NCBI GenBank assembly: GCA_041558415.1 | Contig: JBFFEY010000023.1 | Location: 1 to 39,008, forward strand | Source: SG8-39 sp041558415 | GTDB lineage: Bacteria > Pseudomonadota > Gammaproteobacteria > Burkholderiales > SG8-39 | Length of the DNA: 39,008 nucleotides | Direction: 5' to 3' | Shown: piece after piece, positions 6,461 through 14,624 of the stretch | How the letters are laid out: the number at the start of each line of letters is the position of its first letter | Position numbering within the stretch: the first letter of the stretch is position 1 | Notes under the pieces: generated by a model | Told to the model about the DNA's origin: nothing | Databases searched by the model: none | What the model saw: the letters and a program-made list of their open reading frames with translations, nothing else | Position numbers and translations under genes: made by a program

Positions 6461-9320
6461 GCCGCCGCACCTCGCCCTCGCCGTACAGGTTGGAGACGCA
6501 GCGCGCGCACAGCGCCGGATGCGCCGCGTCCGCGCCCACGTCGATGCGGTAGTGCCAGCAACGCTCGCACTTGGCGTGCTTGCTGGGCGTCACTTCGACC
6601 GCGGCATCTTCGTCGCCCGCCCCGCCGCCGGGGTGCACGCGCGCTGCCGAGGTGAGCAGCACGAAGCGCAGGTCCTCGCCCAGGCTCGAGAGCAGCGCGT
6701 AGTCCGCGTCGTCGACGCGATAGTCGACCTCGCCCTGCAGCGAGGAGCCGACCTTGCCCTCGGCGCGCAGCATCTCGATCTTCTTGCGCACTGGCAGGCG
6801 CAGCGCGCGCAGCCGCGTCCAGCGCTCGAGCAGCGCGTCGCCGTCGGGCACCGCGGGCAGCGGCTGCAGCGTCTCGTAGAACACGCTCGCTTCGGCATCG
6901 CCGCTGAACAGCTGCCAGGCCTCCTCGGCGGTAAACGACAGGATCGGCGCCATGAGCCGCACCAGGCTCGCGCTGATGTGCCACAGCGCGGTCTGCGCCG
7001 AGCGCCGCGCCTTCGAGCGCGGCGCGCAGGTGTAGAGTCGGTCCTTGAGGATATCGAGGTAGAACGCGCCCAGGTCCTCCGAGCAGAAGCTCTGCAGCTT
7101 CTGCGCGACGAGGTGGAAGGCGTAGCGCGCGTAGTCCGCCGCCGCCTCGTCCTGCAGGCGCGCGGCAAGCGCGATCGCGTAGCGGTCGATCTCGAGCATC
7201 TCGCGCAGCGCCAGGGCGTCGCTCTCGGGATCGAAGTCCGAGGTGTTGGCGAGCAGGAAGCGCAGCGTGTTGCGGATGCGGCGGTAGGACTCGACCACGC
7301 GCTTGAGGATCTCGTCGGAGATCGACAGCTCGCCGGAGTAGTCGGTGCTCGCCACCCACAGGCGCAGGATCTCGGCGCCGAGCCTGCCGGCGACCTCCTG
7401 CGGGGCGATGACGTTGCCCTTCGACTTCGACATCTTGCGGCCTTCGCCGTCGACCACGAAGCCGTGCGTCAGCAGCCCCTTGTAGGGCGGCACGCCGTTC
7501 ATCATGCACGACACCAGCAGCGAGCTGTGGAACCAGCCGCGGTGCTGGTCCGAGCCCTCGAGATAGAGGTCGGCGGGGAACTCGGTCTCGGCGCGGTGCG
7601 AGCCGGCGCCTTCGCCCTGCGCCGGAAAGGCGCGGCCCGCACGCGGCCCGCCCAGCACCGTCTGGTGCGTCGAGCCGGAGTCGAACCACACGTCGAGCGT
7701 GTCCCTCAACTTCTCGTAGTGCGCGGCGTCGGCGCCGAGCAGCTCGCGCGCATCGAGCGTCTGCCAGGCCTCGATGCCGCCCGCCTCGACGCGCTTGGCC
7801 ACCGCCTCGATGAGCGCGGTCGTGTCGGGGTGCAGCGCGCCGGTCTCCTTGTGCACGAAGAACGGCATCGGCACGCCCCACTGGCGCTGGCGCGACAGCG
7901 TCCAGTCGGGCCGGTTGGCGATCATGCCGTACAGGCGCGCCTGCCCCCAGGCGGGAAAGAACTGCGTCGCCTCGACGCCGCGCAGCGCCGTGGCGCGCAG
8001 CGTCTCGGCGGGCTTGACCCCCTGCCAGCCGGGCACCGCGTCCATGCCGGCGAACCACTGCACCGTGGCGCGCAGGATCACCGGCGTCTTGTGGCGCCAG
8101 CAGTGCATGTAGCTGTGCACGTAGTCCTCGCGCGCGAAGAGCATCCCGCGGCGCTCGAGTTCGGCGACGATCTCGAGGTTGGCGTCCCAGATCATCATGC
8201 CGCCGAACAGCGGCAGCGAGGCGGCGAAATGACCGTCGCTCTGCACCGGCGTGAGGATCTCCTCGTCCTTCATGCCGTAGCGGCGGCAGGACTCGAAGTC
8301 CTCGACGCCGTAGGCGGGCGCCGAGTGCACGATGCCGGTGCCGGTGTCCAGTGTGACGTAGTCGCCGAGCATCACCGGCGAGCGCCGCTCGTAGAACGGG
8401 TGGCGGAAGGCAATGCCCTCGAGCGCGGCGCCCTTGCAGCTGGCGCGCGTCGTGCCGGCGAGCTTGTAACGCGCCAGACAGGCGTCCCGCAGCGCGCTGG
8501 CGAGGATCAGCGCGCCGCGCGGCGTCTCGACCAGCAGGTACTCGAAGTCCGGATGCAGGTTGAGCGCCTGGTTGGAGGGGATCGTCCAGGGCGTGGTGGT
8601 CCAGATCACCGCGAACACCGGCCCCTGCGGCGGCGCCTCGAGCCCGAAGGCGCGCGCGAGCTTGTCCCGCTCCGCGTCGTCGAGCGGCAGCGCGACGTCG
8701 ATCGCCGCGTCCTTGCGGTCCTCGTACTCGACCTCGGCTTCGGCGAGCGCGGAGCCGCAGTCGAAGCACCAGTTCACCGGCTTCAGGCCGCGGTAGACGT
8801 AGCCCTTGGCGAGCAGCACGCCGAGCGAGCGGATTTCGTCGGCCTCGTTCTGCGGCGCCATGGTGAGGTAGGGGTTGTCCCAGTCGCCGAGCACGCCGAG
8901 GCGGCGGAAGTCCGCCTTCTGGCGCGCGATCTGCTCGGTGGCGTAGGCACGGCACAGCCGCTGCGTCTCCTCGGCCGAGAGGTGCTTGCCGTGCTGCTTT
9001 TCGATCTGCACCTCGATCGGCATGCCATGGCAGTCCCAGCCCGGCACGTAGGGCGCATCGAACCCGGCGAGCGACTTCGACTTCACCACCATGTCCTTGA
9101 GGATCTTGTTCACCGCGGTCCCGAGGTGGATGTCGCCGTTGGCGTAGGGCGGGCCGTCGTGCAGGACGAACCTCGGCCGGCCCCTGGCGATCGTGCGCAG
9201 CCGCGCGTAGACGCCTTTGTCCTGCCATTCCTTGACGCGCTGCGGCTCGCGCTTGGCGAGGTCGCCGCGCATCGGGAACGGCGTATCGGGCAGATTCAGT
9301 GTCTTCTTGTAATCAGCCAT
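6453..9320 (-). CDS. ileS: Isoleucyl-tRNA synthetase
   Basis: A class I aminoacyl-tRNA synthetase of 955 residues (E. coli has 938). The ATP-binding HIGH box appears as PPYANGDIHLGT near residues 57-68. The KMSKS loop (GRKMSKSKGN) is near 627-636. The CP1 editing domain lies between them. The C-terminus has the zinc site CERC...CARC near 910-935, typical of bacterial type IleRS. The start is ATG 9320, overlapping the ribF stop by 8 nt (ATGGCTGA). It is flanked by ribF and lspA as in gammaproteobacteria. Several very long open frames overlap it on the other strand and in another minus frame; these are GC-driven shadows. Confidence 0.98.
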   Translation of the reverse strand: MADYKKTLNLPDTPFPMRGDLAKREPQRVKEWQDKGVYARLRTIARGRPRFVLHDGPPYANGDIHLGTAVNKILKDMVVKSKSLAGFDAPYVPGWDCHGMPIEVQIEKQHGKHLSAEETQRLCRAYATEQIARQKADFRRLGVLGDWDNPYLTMAPQNEADEIRSLGVLLAKGYVYRGLKPVNWCFDCGSALAEAEVEYEDRKDAAIDVALPLDDAERDKLARAFGLEAPPQGPVFAVIWTTTPWTIPSNQALNLHPDFEYLLVETPRGALILASALRDACLARYKLAGTTRASCKGAALEGIAFRHPFYERRSPVMLGDYVTLDTGTGIVHSAPAYGVEDFESCRRYGMKDEEILTPVQSDGHFAASLPLFGGMMIWDANLEIVAELERRGMLFAREDYVHSYMHCWRHKTPVILRATVQWFAGMDAVPGWQGVKPAETLRATALRGVEATQFFPAWGQARLYGMIANRPDWTLSRQRQWGVPMPFFVHKETGALHPDTTALIEAVAKRVEAGGIEAWQTLDARELLGADAAHYEKLRDTLDVWFDSGSTHQTVLGGPRAGRAFPAQGEGAGSHRAETEFPADLYLEGSDQHRGWFHSSLLVSCMMNGVPPYKGLLTHGFVVDGEGRKMSKSKGNVIAPQEVAGRLGAEILRLWVASTDYSGELSISDEILKRVVESYRRIRNTLRFLLANTSDFDPESDALALREMLEIDRYAIALAARLQDEAAADYARYAFHLVAQKLQSFCSEDLGAFYLDILKDRLYTCAPRSKARRSAQTALWHISASLVRLMAPILSFTAEEAWQLFSGDAEASVFYETLQPLPAVPDGDALLERWTRLRALRLPVRKKIEMLRAEGKVGSSLQGEVDYRVDDADYALLSSLGEDLRFVLLTSAARVHPGGGAGDEDAAVEVTPSKHAKCERCWHYRIDVGADAAHPALCARCVSNLYGEGEVRRHA

Positions 9321-10263
9321 GCGTCGTCACGAAGTGTTCCTTGGCCTGCGCCACGTCCTGCGCGATCGCCGCGCGCAGCTCGGCAAGATCGTCGTATTTC
9401 TTCTCGTCGCGCAGCCGCGCGAGAAAGCGCACGCGCAGATGCCGCCCGTAAAGCGCCTCGGTGACCTCGAACAGGTGCACTTCGAGCAGCGGCGTCGGCA
9501 GCGCGTTGACCGTCGGCCGCCGGCCGATGCTGGCCACGCCGGGCAGCCAGCGCGCCGGGCGCGCCCGGTCGGCGCCCTGCGCCTCGACGACGTAGATGCC
9601 GGCGAGCGGCGTTCGCCGCGGCAGCACGATGTTGGCCGTCGGAAAACCGAGCTCGCGACCGAGCTTGGCGCCGTGCACCACCCGCCCGGAGACCGCGTAG
9701 GGCCGCCCGAGCAGGCGCGCGGCGCCCTCCAGGTCGGCGCGCTCGAGCGCCTCGCGCACGCGCGAGCTGGAGATGCGCCCGCCCGCGTCGGTCACCTCGG
9801 GCATGGCCTCGAGCGCGAAGCCGCGCGTGCGCGCCGCGTCCTCGAGCATGGCGAAATCGCCGCGCCGCGCGGCGCCGAAGCGGAAGTCGCGCCCGACCAG
9901 CAGCCAGGCCGCCTGCAGGCGCGCGCACAGCGTGTCGTCGATGAACTGCGCCGGCGGCATCGCCGCGAAGCGCGCATCGAAGCGCGCCACGTGGGCACGG
10001 TCGAGGCCGGCCTCGGCGAACAGCTCGAGCTTTTCGCGCAGGCGCGAAATCCGCGGCGGCGGGTTCTCGCCGCGCAGTGCCGCGAAATGCTCGCGCGGCA
10101 GCGGCTCGAAGGTGAGCACGCCGGCGGCAAGCCCCTTGCGCCGCGCGACCGTCACTACCCGCGAGAGCATGGCCTGGTGGCCGAGGTGCACGCCGTCGAA
10201 GTTTCCGATCGTCCAGGCACCCGGCCCGCGGCCCGGTTGCGCTGTGCCGTGCGTGACCACCAT
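9313..10263 (-). CDS. ribF: Bifunctional riboflavin kinase / FAD synthetase
   Basis: A 316-residue cytoplasmic enzyme that converts riboflavin to FMN and then to FAD. The N-terminal nucleotidyltransferase part begins with GNFDGVHLGHQAML (about residues 22-35) and includes the later ISSSRVREAL motif. The C-terminal kinase part has GRVVHGAKLGRELGFPTANI near 193-212 with the PTANI nucleotide-binding signature. The length and both domains are normal. It overlaps ileS by 8 nt. A perfect TATAAT lies 21 nt upstream of the start codon (10285-10290), so ribF probably begins a transcript that runs through ileS, lspA, fkpB and ispH. Confidence 0.95.
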   Translation of the reverse strand: MVVTHGTAQPGRGPGAWTIGNFDGVHLGHQAMLSRVVTVARRKGLAAGVLTFEPLPREHFAALRGENPPPRISRLREKLELFAEAGLDRAHVARFDARFAAMPPAQFIDDTLCARLQAAWLLVGRDFRFGAARRGDFAMLEDAARTRGFALEAMPEVTDAGGRISSSRVREALERADLEGAARLLGRPYAVSGRVVHGAKLGRELGFPTANIVLPRRTPLAGIYVVEAQGADRARPARWLPGVASIGRRPTVNALPTPLLEVHLFEVTEALYGRHLRVRFLARLRDEKKYDDLAELRAAIAQDVAQAKEHFVTTHG

Positions 10264-10284
10264 GATGCAAGCTCAAAATCTTGA

Positions 10285-10290
10285 ATTATA
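10285..10290 (-). promoter_or_regulatory. Candidate -10 element (TATAAT) of the ribF-ileS-lspA-fkpB-ispH operon
   Basis: The minus strand reads CACTATAATTCAAG, a perfect -10 hexamer in an unusually AT-rich short stretch of a GC-rich window. It lies in the 92-bp gap between the SirB1-like gene and ribF, 21 nt before the ribF ATG. No good -35 sits at 17 nt. The predicted leader is about 14 nt. Confidence 0.5.
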
Positions 10291-10355
10291 GTGACTTTGC
10301 TGCAGCGCGGCGCGCGCGACGCCGGCCAGCGCCAGGGATGCAGTACGGGTACCGC

Positions 10356-11261
10356 TCAGTTCATGCGCGCGCACTGCGCGCGCAGCGCCAGCAGCTGCAG
10401 GCGCATCTCCTCGCTGTCGGCGGCCTCCGGCTCGCGCTCGAGATAGGCCGAGAGGTCCGCGAGCGCGGGCTGCCAGCATTCCAGCCGCTGGTAGATAAGC
10501 CCGCGGTCGCGCAGCTCGGCGCCCGCCTCCGGCGTCACGATCAGGATGCGGTTCAGCACCTTGAGCAGCTGCGCCGGCTCGTCGGCGTCGCGGTAGATCG
10601 ACTTCAGGTTGCGCAGCACACGTGCCAGGATCTGGCGGTGGCTCGCCGGCTCGAGAAACTGCTCGAGCGGCAGCGCCTCGATCGGGATGCCGCCGGTCGC
10701 GCCCTTCGGCACGACGCGCGCAAGGCGCTCGCGCAGGTCGTCCTCCGACTGCGGCGCACCGCCCGAGAAGGGGTCGAGCACCAGCATGCCGCCGCGCAGC
10801 CGCAGCCGCACCAGGAAGTGCCCGGGAAAGGACACGCCCTCGAGCGGCAGCCCGATGCGTCGGCCGAGCTCCATGTAGACGATCGACAGGCTGATCGGGA
10901 TGCCGGTGCGCCGGTCGATGACTTCGTTCAGGTAGCTGTTGCGCGGGTCGTAGTAGGCGCCGACGTTGCCCTCGAATCCGAGCTCGCCGAACATGAACGC
11001 GTTTAGGGCGATGACCTTGTCCTCGACCGCGCAGTCCGCCGCCTGCGCGCGCAGGCGCAGGCTGAAGCGCTCGATCTGGCCGAGGTAGTGCGCCATGTCG
11101 AGCTCGGGATAGGCGTCGCGCGCGAGCATCAGGCTGGCGCGCGCCAGCTCGATACGCGTATCGGCCTGCGCCATCAGCGCGCGGAACGGCTCGAGCGCGT
11201 CCTGCGTGCCCGCCGCGCCGCGCGCGCCCTGCGATCCGCTTCCGGTTGCGCCCCGCGTCAT
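10356..11261 (-). CDS. SirB1 family protein (transglutaminase-like fold plus TPR-like tail)
   Basis: 301 residues from ATG 11261. This start is preferred over an in-frame ATG at 11324 because it lies 1 nt after the murJ stop and has a GGAG five bases upstream. The conserved SirB1/YchA block is present: LNAFMFGELGFEGNVGAYYD, NSYLNEVIDRRTGIPISLSI and GVSFPGHFLVRL. The C-terminal third contains two helical repeats (LLKVLNRILIVTPEAGAELR, LECWQPALADLSAYLEREP) like TPRs. The fold belongs to the transglutaminase-like superfamily, but the usual catalytic Cys position appears as Ser in ISLSI, so enzymatic activity is doubtful. The biochemical role of the family is not established. It is co-transcribed with murJ by position. 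Confidence 0.8.
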   Translation of the reverse strand: MTRGATGSGSQGARGAAGTQDALEPFRALMAQADTRIELARASLMLARDAYPELDMAHYLGQIERFSLRLRAQAADCAVEDKVIALNAFMFGELGFEGNVGAYYDPRNSYLNEVIDRRTGIPISLSIVYMELGRRIGLPLEGVSFPGHFLVRLRLRGGMLVLDPFSGGAPQSEDDLRERLARVVPKGATGGIPIEALPLEQFLEPASHRQILARVLRNLKSIYRDADEPAQLLKVLNRILIVTPEAGAELRDRGLIYQRLECWQPALADLSAYLEREPEAADSEEMRLQLLALRAQCARMN

Positions 11262-11262
11262 C

Positions 11263-12801
11263 TCACTCCACGCCCTGGCGCGCAAAATCCCTGGGCCGAA
11301 CACCCATCGCCAGGAGGCTGCCACCGTACACCGCGGCGCCGAGCAGCACCAGCCCGCCCAGCGCCGGCGCCTTGTGCAAGCCGCCCGCGGCCAGCCACCA
11401 TTGCGCCTCGCCCATGGCGTAGTGCAGCGCCAGCCCCATCAGCAGCACGCTCGCCAGCACGCGCGCGAGGAACCCTGCCCAGCCCGGCTGCGCGCGGTAG
11501 ATGCCCTGCTTGCGCAGCATGTGGAACAGCAGCGTCGCGTTTAGGCAGGCGCCGAGCCCGATCGCCAGCGCGAGCCCGGCGTGCTTGAGCGGCACGATGA
11601 AGGCGAGGTTCATCGCCTGCGTCGCGAGCAGCGTGAGGACCGCGATGCGCACCGGCGTGGCGATGTTCTGCCGCGCGTAAAAGCCGGGCGCGAGGATCTT
11701 CACCAGGATCAGGCCCACCAGGCCGACGCTGTAGGCGATCAACGCCTGGCGCGTCATCCAGACGTCCTCCGGCCCGAAGCGCCCGTAATGGAACAGCGTC
11801 GCGATAAGCGGCAATGCGATCACCGCGAGCGCCACGGCAGCCGGGATGGCGAGCAGCAGGCTGACGCGCAGCCCCCAGTCGAGCAGGCGTGCAGTGGTTT
11901 CGGCGTCGGTCTGTGCGTGCGCCTTCGACAGACTGGGCAGCAGGATCGTGCCGACCGCGACGCCGAGCACGCCGGCGGGAAATTCCATCAGGCGGTCGGC
12001 GTAGTACAGCCAGGACACGCTGCCCGAGACGAGAAAGGAGGCGAAAATGGTGTTGATGAGCAGCGAGATCTGGGCGACCGAGACGCCGAACAGCGCCGGC
12101 GCCATCAGCTTGAGGATGCGCAGCATGCCGGGATGACGCAGCCGCAGGCGCCAGCGCGGCAGCACCCCGAGGCGGGCCAGAAACGGCAGCTGGAAGGCGA
12201 GCTGCAGCACGCCGCCGGCGAACACCGCCCAGGCGAGCGCCAGCACGGGCGGGTCGAAATGCTCGGCGAAGAACAGCGCGGCGACGATGAACGAGACGTT
12301 TAGCAGCGCCGGCGTGAAGGCCGGCACCGCGAAGCGGCTCCAGCTGTTGAGGATGCCCGCCGCCAGCGCGACGAGCGAAATGAACAGGATGTAGGGAAAG
12401 GTGATGCGCAGCAGCTGCACGGTGAGCGCGAACTTGTCGGGCTCGTCGGCAAAGCCGGGCGCCGAGACGTAGACGATGAGCGGCGCGCCGACCACGCCGA
12501 GCGCGGCGGCCAGCACCAGCGCGAGGAACAGCAGCGAGGCGACGCAGTCGAGCAGCGCGCGCGTCTCCTCCGCCGAGGCGCGCGCCCGGTACTCGCCCAG
12601 CACCGGCACGAAGGCCTGCGAGAAGGCGCCCTCCGCGAACAGCCGGCGCAGCAGGTTGGGAATGCGAAAGGCGACGAAAAAGGCGTCGGTCGCCAGCCCG
12701 GCGCCGAAGGCGCGCGCGATCAGCAGGTCGCGCAGGAAGCCGAGCACGCGGCTCACCAGCGTCATGCTGCTGACCGTGCCGAGCGCGCGCAGCAGATTCA
12801 T
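11263..12801 (-). CDS. murJ: Lipid II flippase MurJ (MviN)
   Basis: An inner-membrane flippase that moves lipid II to the periplasmic face for peptidoglycan synthesis. It has 512 residues from ATG 12801 (E. coli has 511). The N-terminus MNLLRALGTVSSMTLVSR and GFLRDLLIARAFGAG are the family signature, followed by FVPVLGEYR, the MATE-like hydrophobic helices (about 14) and conserved charged residues in helix 1-2. The frame stays open upstream to 12945, but that part is Arg/Gly-rich shadow sequence overlapping the rpsT promoter, so the shorter start is taken; ATG 12810 is an alternative. It is divergent from rpsT and followed after 1 nt by the SirB1-like gene. Confidence 0.96.
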   Translation of the reverse strand: MNLLRALGTVSSMTLVSRVLGFLRDLLIARAFGAGLATDAFFVAFRIPNLLRRLFAEGAFSQAFVPVLGEYRARASAEETRALLDCVASLLFLALVLAAALGVVGAPLIVYVSAPGFADEPDKFALTVQLLRITFPYILFISLVALAAGILNSWSRFAVPAFTPALLNVSFIVAALFFAEHFDPPVLALAWAVFAGGVLQLAFQLPFLARLGVLPRWRLRLRHPGMLRILKLMAPALFGVSVAQISLLINTIFASFLVSGSVSWLYYADRLMEFPAGVLGVAVGTILLPSLSKAHAQTDAETTARLLDWGLRVSLLLAIPAAVALAVIALPLIATLFHYGRFGPEDVWMTRQALIAYSVGLVGLILVKILAPGFYARQNIATPVRIAVLTLLATQAMNLAFIVPLKHAGLALAIGLGACLNATLLFHMLRKQGIYRAQPGWAGFLARVLASVLLMGLALHYAMGEAQWWLAAGGLHKAPALGGLVLLGAAVYGGSLLAMGVRPRDFARQGVE

Positions 12802-12846
12802 CGCGGGCATCGCTCGCCGGCCGCGCCCCGGCAGCGGGAATTTTCC

Positions 12847-12875
12847 TTGCACGGCAGGCAGTTGGCCGCTAGAAT
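12847..12875 (+). promoter_or_regulatory. Sigma70-type promoter of rpsT
   Basis: TTGCAC (12847-12852), a 17-nt spacer, then TAGAAT (12870-12875), preceded by GC and followed by GCCGCCTTTTT. This is the best complete -35/-10 pair in the window. The expected start is near 12882, giving a leader of about 40 nt before the rpsT ATG at 12924. Confidence 0.7.
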
Positions 12876-12923
12876 GCCGCCTTTTTCCCGAACGCTGTCT
12901 TTTCCCAGCCCGACCCCGAACCC

Positions 12924-13190
12924 ATGGCCAATTCCGCTTCCGCACGCAAGCGCGCCCGTCAGGCCGACGCGCGCCGCGCGCACAACATGAGCCTGCGCAC
13001 CACGGCGCGCAGCGCGATCAAGAATGTCGAAAAGGCGATCCTCGCCGGCGACAAGGCTGCCGCCGAGGCGCAGCTCGCGCGCAGCACGAGCACCATCGAT
13101 CGCATCGCGGCGAAGGGCATCCTGCACCGCAACGCCGCCAACCGCCACAAGAGCCGTCTCGCGCAGGCCATCAAGGCCATGCCGCAGTAA
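12924..13190 (+). CDS. rpsT: 30S ribosomal protein S20
   Basis: An 88-residue basic protein that binds the 5' domain of 16S rRNA early in 30S assembly. The sequence has the S20 pattern: MANSASARKRARQADARR, RTTARSAIKNVEKAI and GILHRNAANRHKSRLAQAI. The length equals the family norm. It is monocistronic by layout, with its own promoter at 12847-12875, and lies divergent from murJ as in many proteobacteria. Confidence 0.97.
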   Translation: MANSASARKRARQADARRAHNMSLRTTARSAIKNVEKAILAGDKAAAEAQLARSTSTIDRIAAKGILHRNAANRHKSRLAQAIKAMPQ

Positions 13191-13259
13191 CCTCGGCCGG
13201 GCGCAGGCCGCCGCGCAGGCACAGGGCGCGACGACGGCCGCAGGCGAAAACATGGCGCG

Positions 13260-13265
13260 ATTATA
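13260..13265 (-). promoter_or_regulatory. Isolated TATAAT hexamer on the minus strand, antisense side of rpsT
   Basis: The minus strand reads GCTATAATCGCGCC followed by ATG (13253), the same layout as at dxs and dedA. The open frame it would start is only the shadow of rpsT and looks unlike a protein. A transcript from here would run antisense to rpsT and into murJ. It may serve murJ or be an antisense RNA start; the 222-bp gap 13191-13412 holds nothing else except the hairpin before argD. Confidence 0.3.
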
Positions 13266-13354
13266 GCGACGCGCCCTGGCAGCGCCGGGCGCAAAAGCGG
13301 GCACACTGCGGGCCGAAACGGGCCGCCACGGGGACCGATGCACTGGCCCTGTGC

Positions 13355-13360
13355 TAGCAT
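13355..13360 (+). promoter_or_regulatory. Weak -10-like element (TAGCAT) before argD
   Basis: GCTAGCAT resembles the GCTANAAT elements seen before other genes here. A start about 7 nt downstream would place the GC hairpin of 13367-13388 at the very 5' end of the argD mRNA. No -35 is evident. Confidence 0.25.
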
Positions 13361-13366
13361 TCTTCG

Positions 13367-13390
13367 AACGGCGGCGCGGGCCGCCGTTTT
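13367..13390 (+). terminator. GC-rich hairpin with T-run, between rpsT and argD
   Basis: AACGGCGGC (13367-13375) pairs perfectly with GCCGCCGTT (13380-13388) around a GCGG loop, and a TT tail makes the T-run TTTT. This is a compact intrinsic-terminator shape. It lies 177 nt after rpsT and ends only 21 nt before the argD ATG, so it may end rpsT transcription or act in the argD leader. Its outer A-T pairs would let it work from either strand. Confidence 0.55.
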
Positions 13391-13411
13391 GCATTCTGTG
13401 AGGTGTCGACA

Positions 13412-14614
13412 ATGTCCCACGTGATGAACACCTACGCGCGGCAGCCCGTCGCATTCGTGCGCGGCGAGGGCGTCTGGCTTTGGGACGAATCGGGCAAGCG
13501 CTACCTCGACGCGATCGCCGGCATCGCGGTGAACACGCTGGGACATGCGCACCCGGTGCTGACGCGCGCAATCGCCGAGCAGGCGGCGAAGGTCATCCAC
13601 ACCTCCAACCTGTTCCGTATCCCGTTGCAGGAGCGCGCGGCCGACCTGCTGGCCGAGATCACCGGCCTCGACGAAGTGTTCTTCTGCAACTCGGGCTGCG
13701 AAGCGAACGAAGCGGCGATCAAGCTGGCGCGTCTCTACGGCCACCAGCGCGGCGTCGCCGCGCCGCACATCATCGTGATGGAGAACGCCTTCCACGGCCG
13801 CACCATCGCCACCCTCTCGGCCACCGGCAGCCGCAAGGTGCAGGCCGGCTTCGAGCCGCTGGTGCCGGGATTCGTGCGCGTGCCGCTAAACGACCTCGAC
13901 ACGGTGCGACGCATCGCGGAGCGCGATGCGAGCGTGGTGGCGGTCATGATCGAGCCGATCCAGGGCGAAGGCGGCATCAACGTCTCGCGCCTCGAGTACC
14001 TGCGCGCGCTGCATGCGCTGTGCCAGGAAAAGGAATGGCTGTTCATCTCCGACGAGGTGCAGTGCGGACTCGGCCGCACCGGCAAGTGGTTCGTCTACCA
14101 GCACGCGGGCTTCATGCCCGACGTCGTGCCGCTCGCCAAGGGACTGGCCGGCGGCGTGCCGGTCGGCGCCTGCGTCACGGGCGGTCGCGCCAAGGGGCTG
14201 TTCAAGCCGGGACATCATGGCTCGACCTTCGGCGGCAACCCGCTCGCCATGGCGGCGCTGGTCGCGACGCTCGAGACCATGCAGCGCGACGATCTGCTCG
14301 GCAACGCCGAGCGCGTCGGCCGCGTGATCCGCGACGCCCTGGTGGCGGGGCTCGAAGGCGTCTCGGGGGTGAAGGAGATCCGCGGCATGGGCCTCATGAT
14401 CGGCATCGAGCTCGAGCGTTCCTGCGGCGAAATCGTCGGCCGCGCGCTCGAGACCGGCCTCATCGTGAACGTCACCAACGACCGCGTCGTGCGGCTGCTG
14501 CCGCCGCTCGTGATCAGCGAAGCCGAGGGCCGCACGGTGGTCGAGCGCCTGGTGCCGATCATCCGCGACTTCCTCGCCCAGGCGGCGAGCGCCCCGAGCG
14601 CTGCGGCGCGCTAG
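13412..14614 (+). CDS. argD: Acetylornithine aminotransferase
   Basis: A PLP-dependent class III aminotransferase that makes N-acetylornithine in arginine synthesis; related enzymes also act as succinyldiaminopimelate aminotransferase in lysine synthesis. It has 400 residues from ATG 13412, which has TGAGGT upstream; the GTG at 13403 overlaps that ribosome site and is rejected. Visible motifs are FFCNSGCEANEAAIKLAR (PLP phosphate site), AFHGRT, MIEPIQGEGG, FISDEVQCGLGRTG and PLAKGLAGGVP with the Schiff-base Lys243. It is followed after 10 nt by argF, so the two form an operon. Confidence 0.95.
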   Translation: MSHVMNTYARQPVAFVRGEGVWLWDESGKRYLDAIAGIAVNTLGHAHPVLTRAIAEQAAKVIHTSNLFRIPLQERAADLLAEITGLDEVFFCNSGCEANEAAIKLARLYGHQRGVAAPHIIVMENAFHGRTIATLSATGSRKVQAGFEPLVPGFVRVPLNDLDTVRRIAERDASVVAVMIEPIQGEGGINVSRLEYLRALHALCQEKEWLFISDEVQCGLGRTGKWFVYQHAGFMPDVVPLAKGLAGGVPVGACVTGGRAKGLFKPGHHGSTFGGNPLAMAALVATLETMQRDDLLGNAERVGRVIRDALVAGLEGVSGVKEIRGMGLMIGIELERSCGEIVGRALETGLIVNVTNDRVVRLLPPLVISEAEGRTVVERLVPIIRDFLAQAASAPSAAAR

Positions 14615-14624
14615 CGGCGTCCGC

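Noticed and set aside
6217..9228. Open frame of 1003 residues on minus in another frame of ileS
   Set aside because: Arg/Ala-rich shadow of ileS with no motif.
6147..9464. Open frame of 1105 residues on plus, opposite lspA-ileS
   Set aside because: Composition is Ala/Arg/Val/His-rich low-complexity, typical of the antisense frame of a GC-rich gene. IleS on minus has all family motifs.
12798..13571. 257-residue minus frame covering rpsT
   Set aside because: Antisense of rpsT and intergenic DNA; the part after ATG 13253 is Ala/Arg/Cys-rich without motif. Only the TATAAT is kept as an observation.
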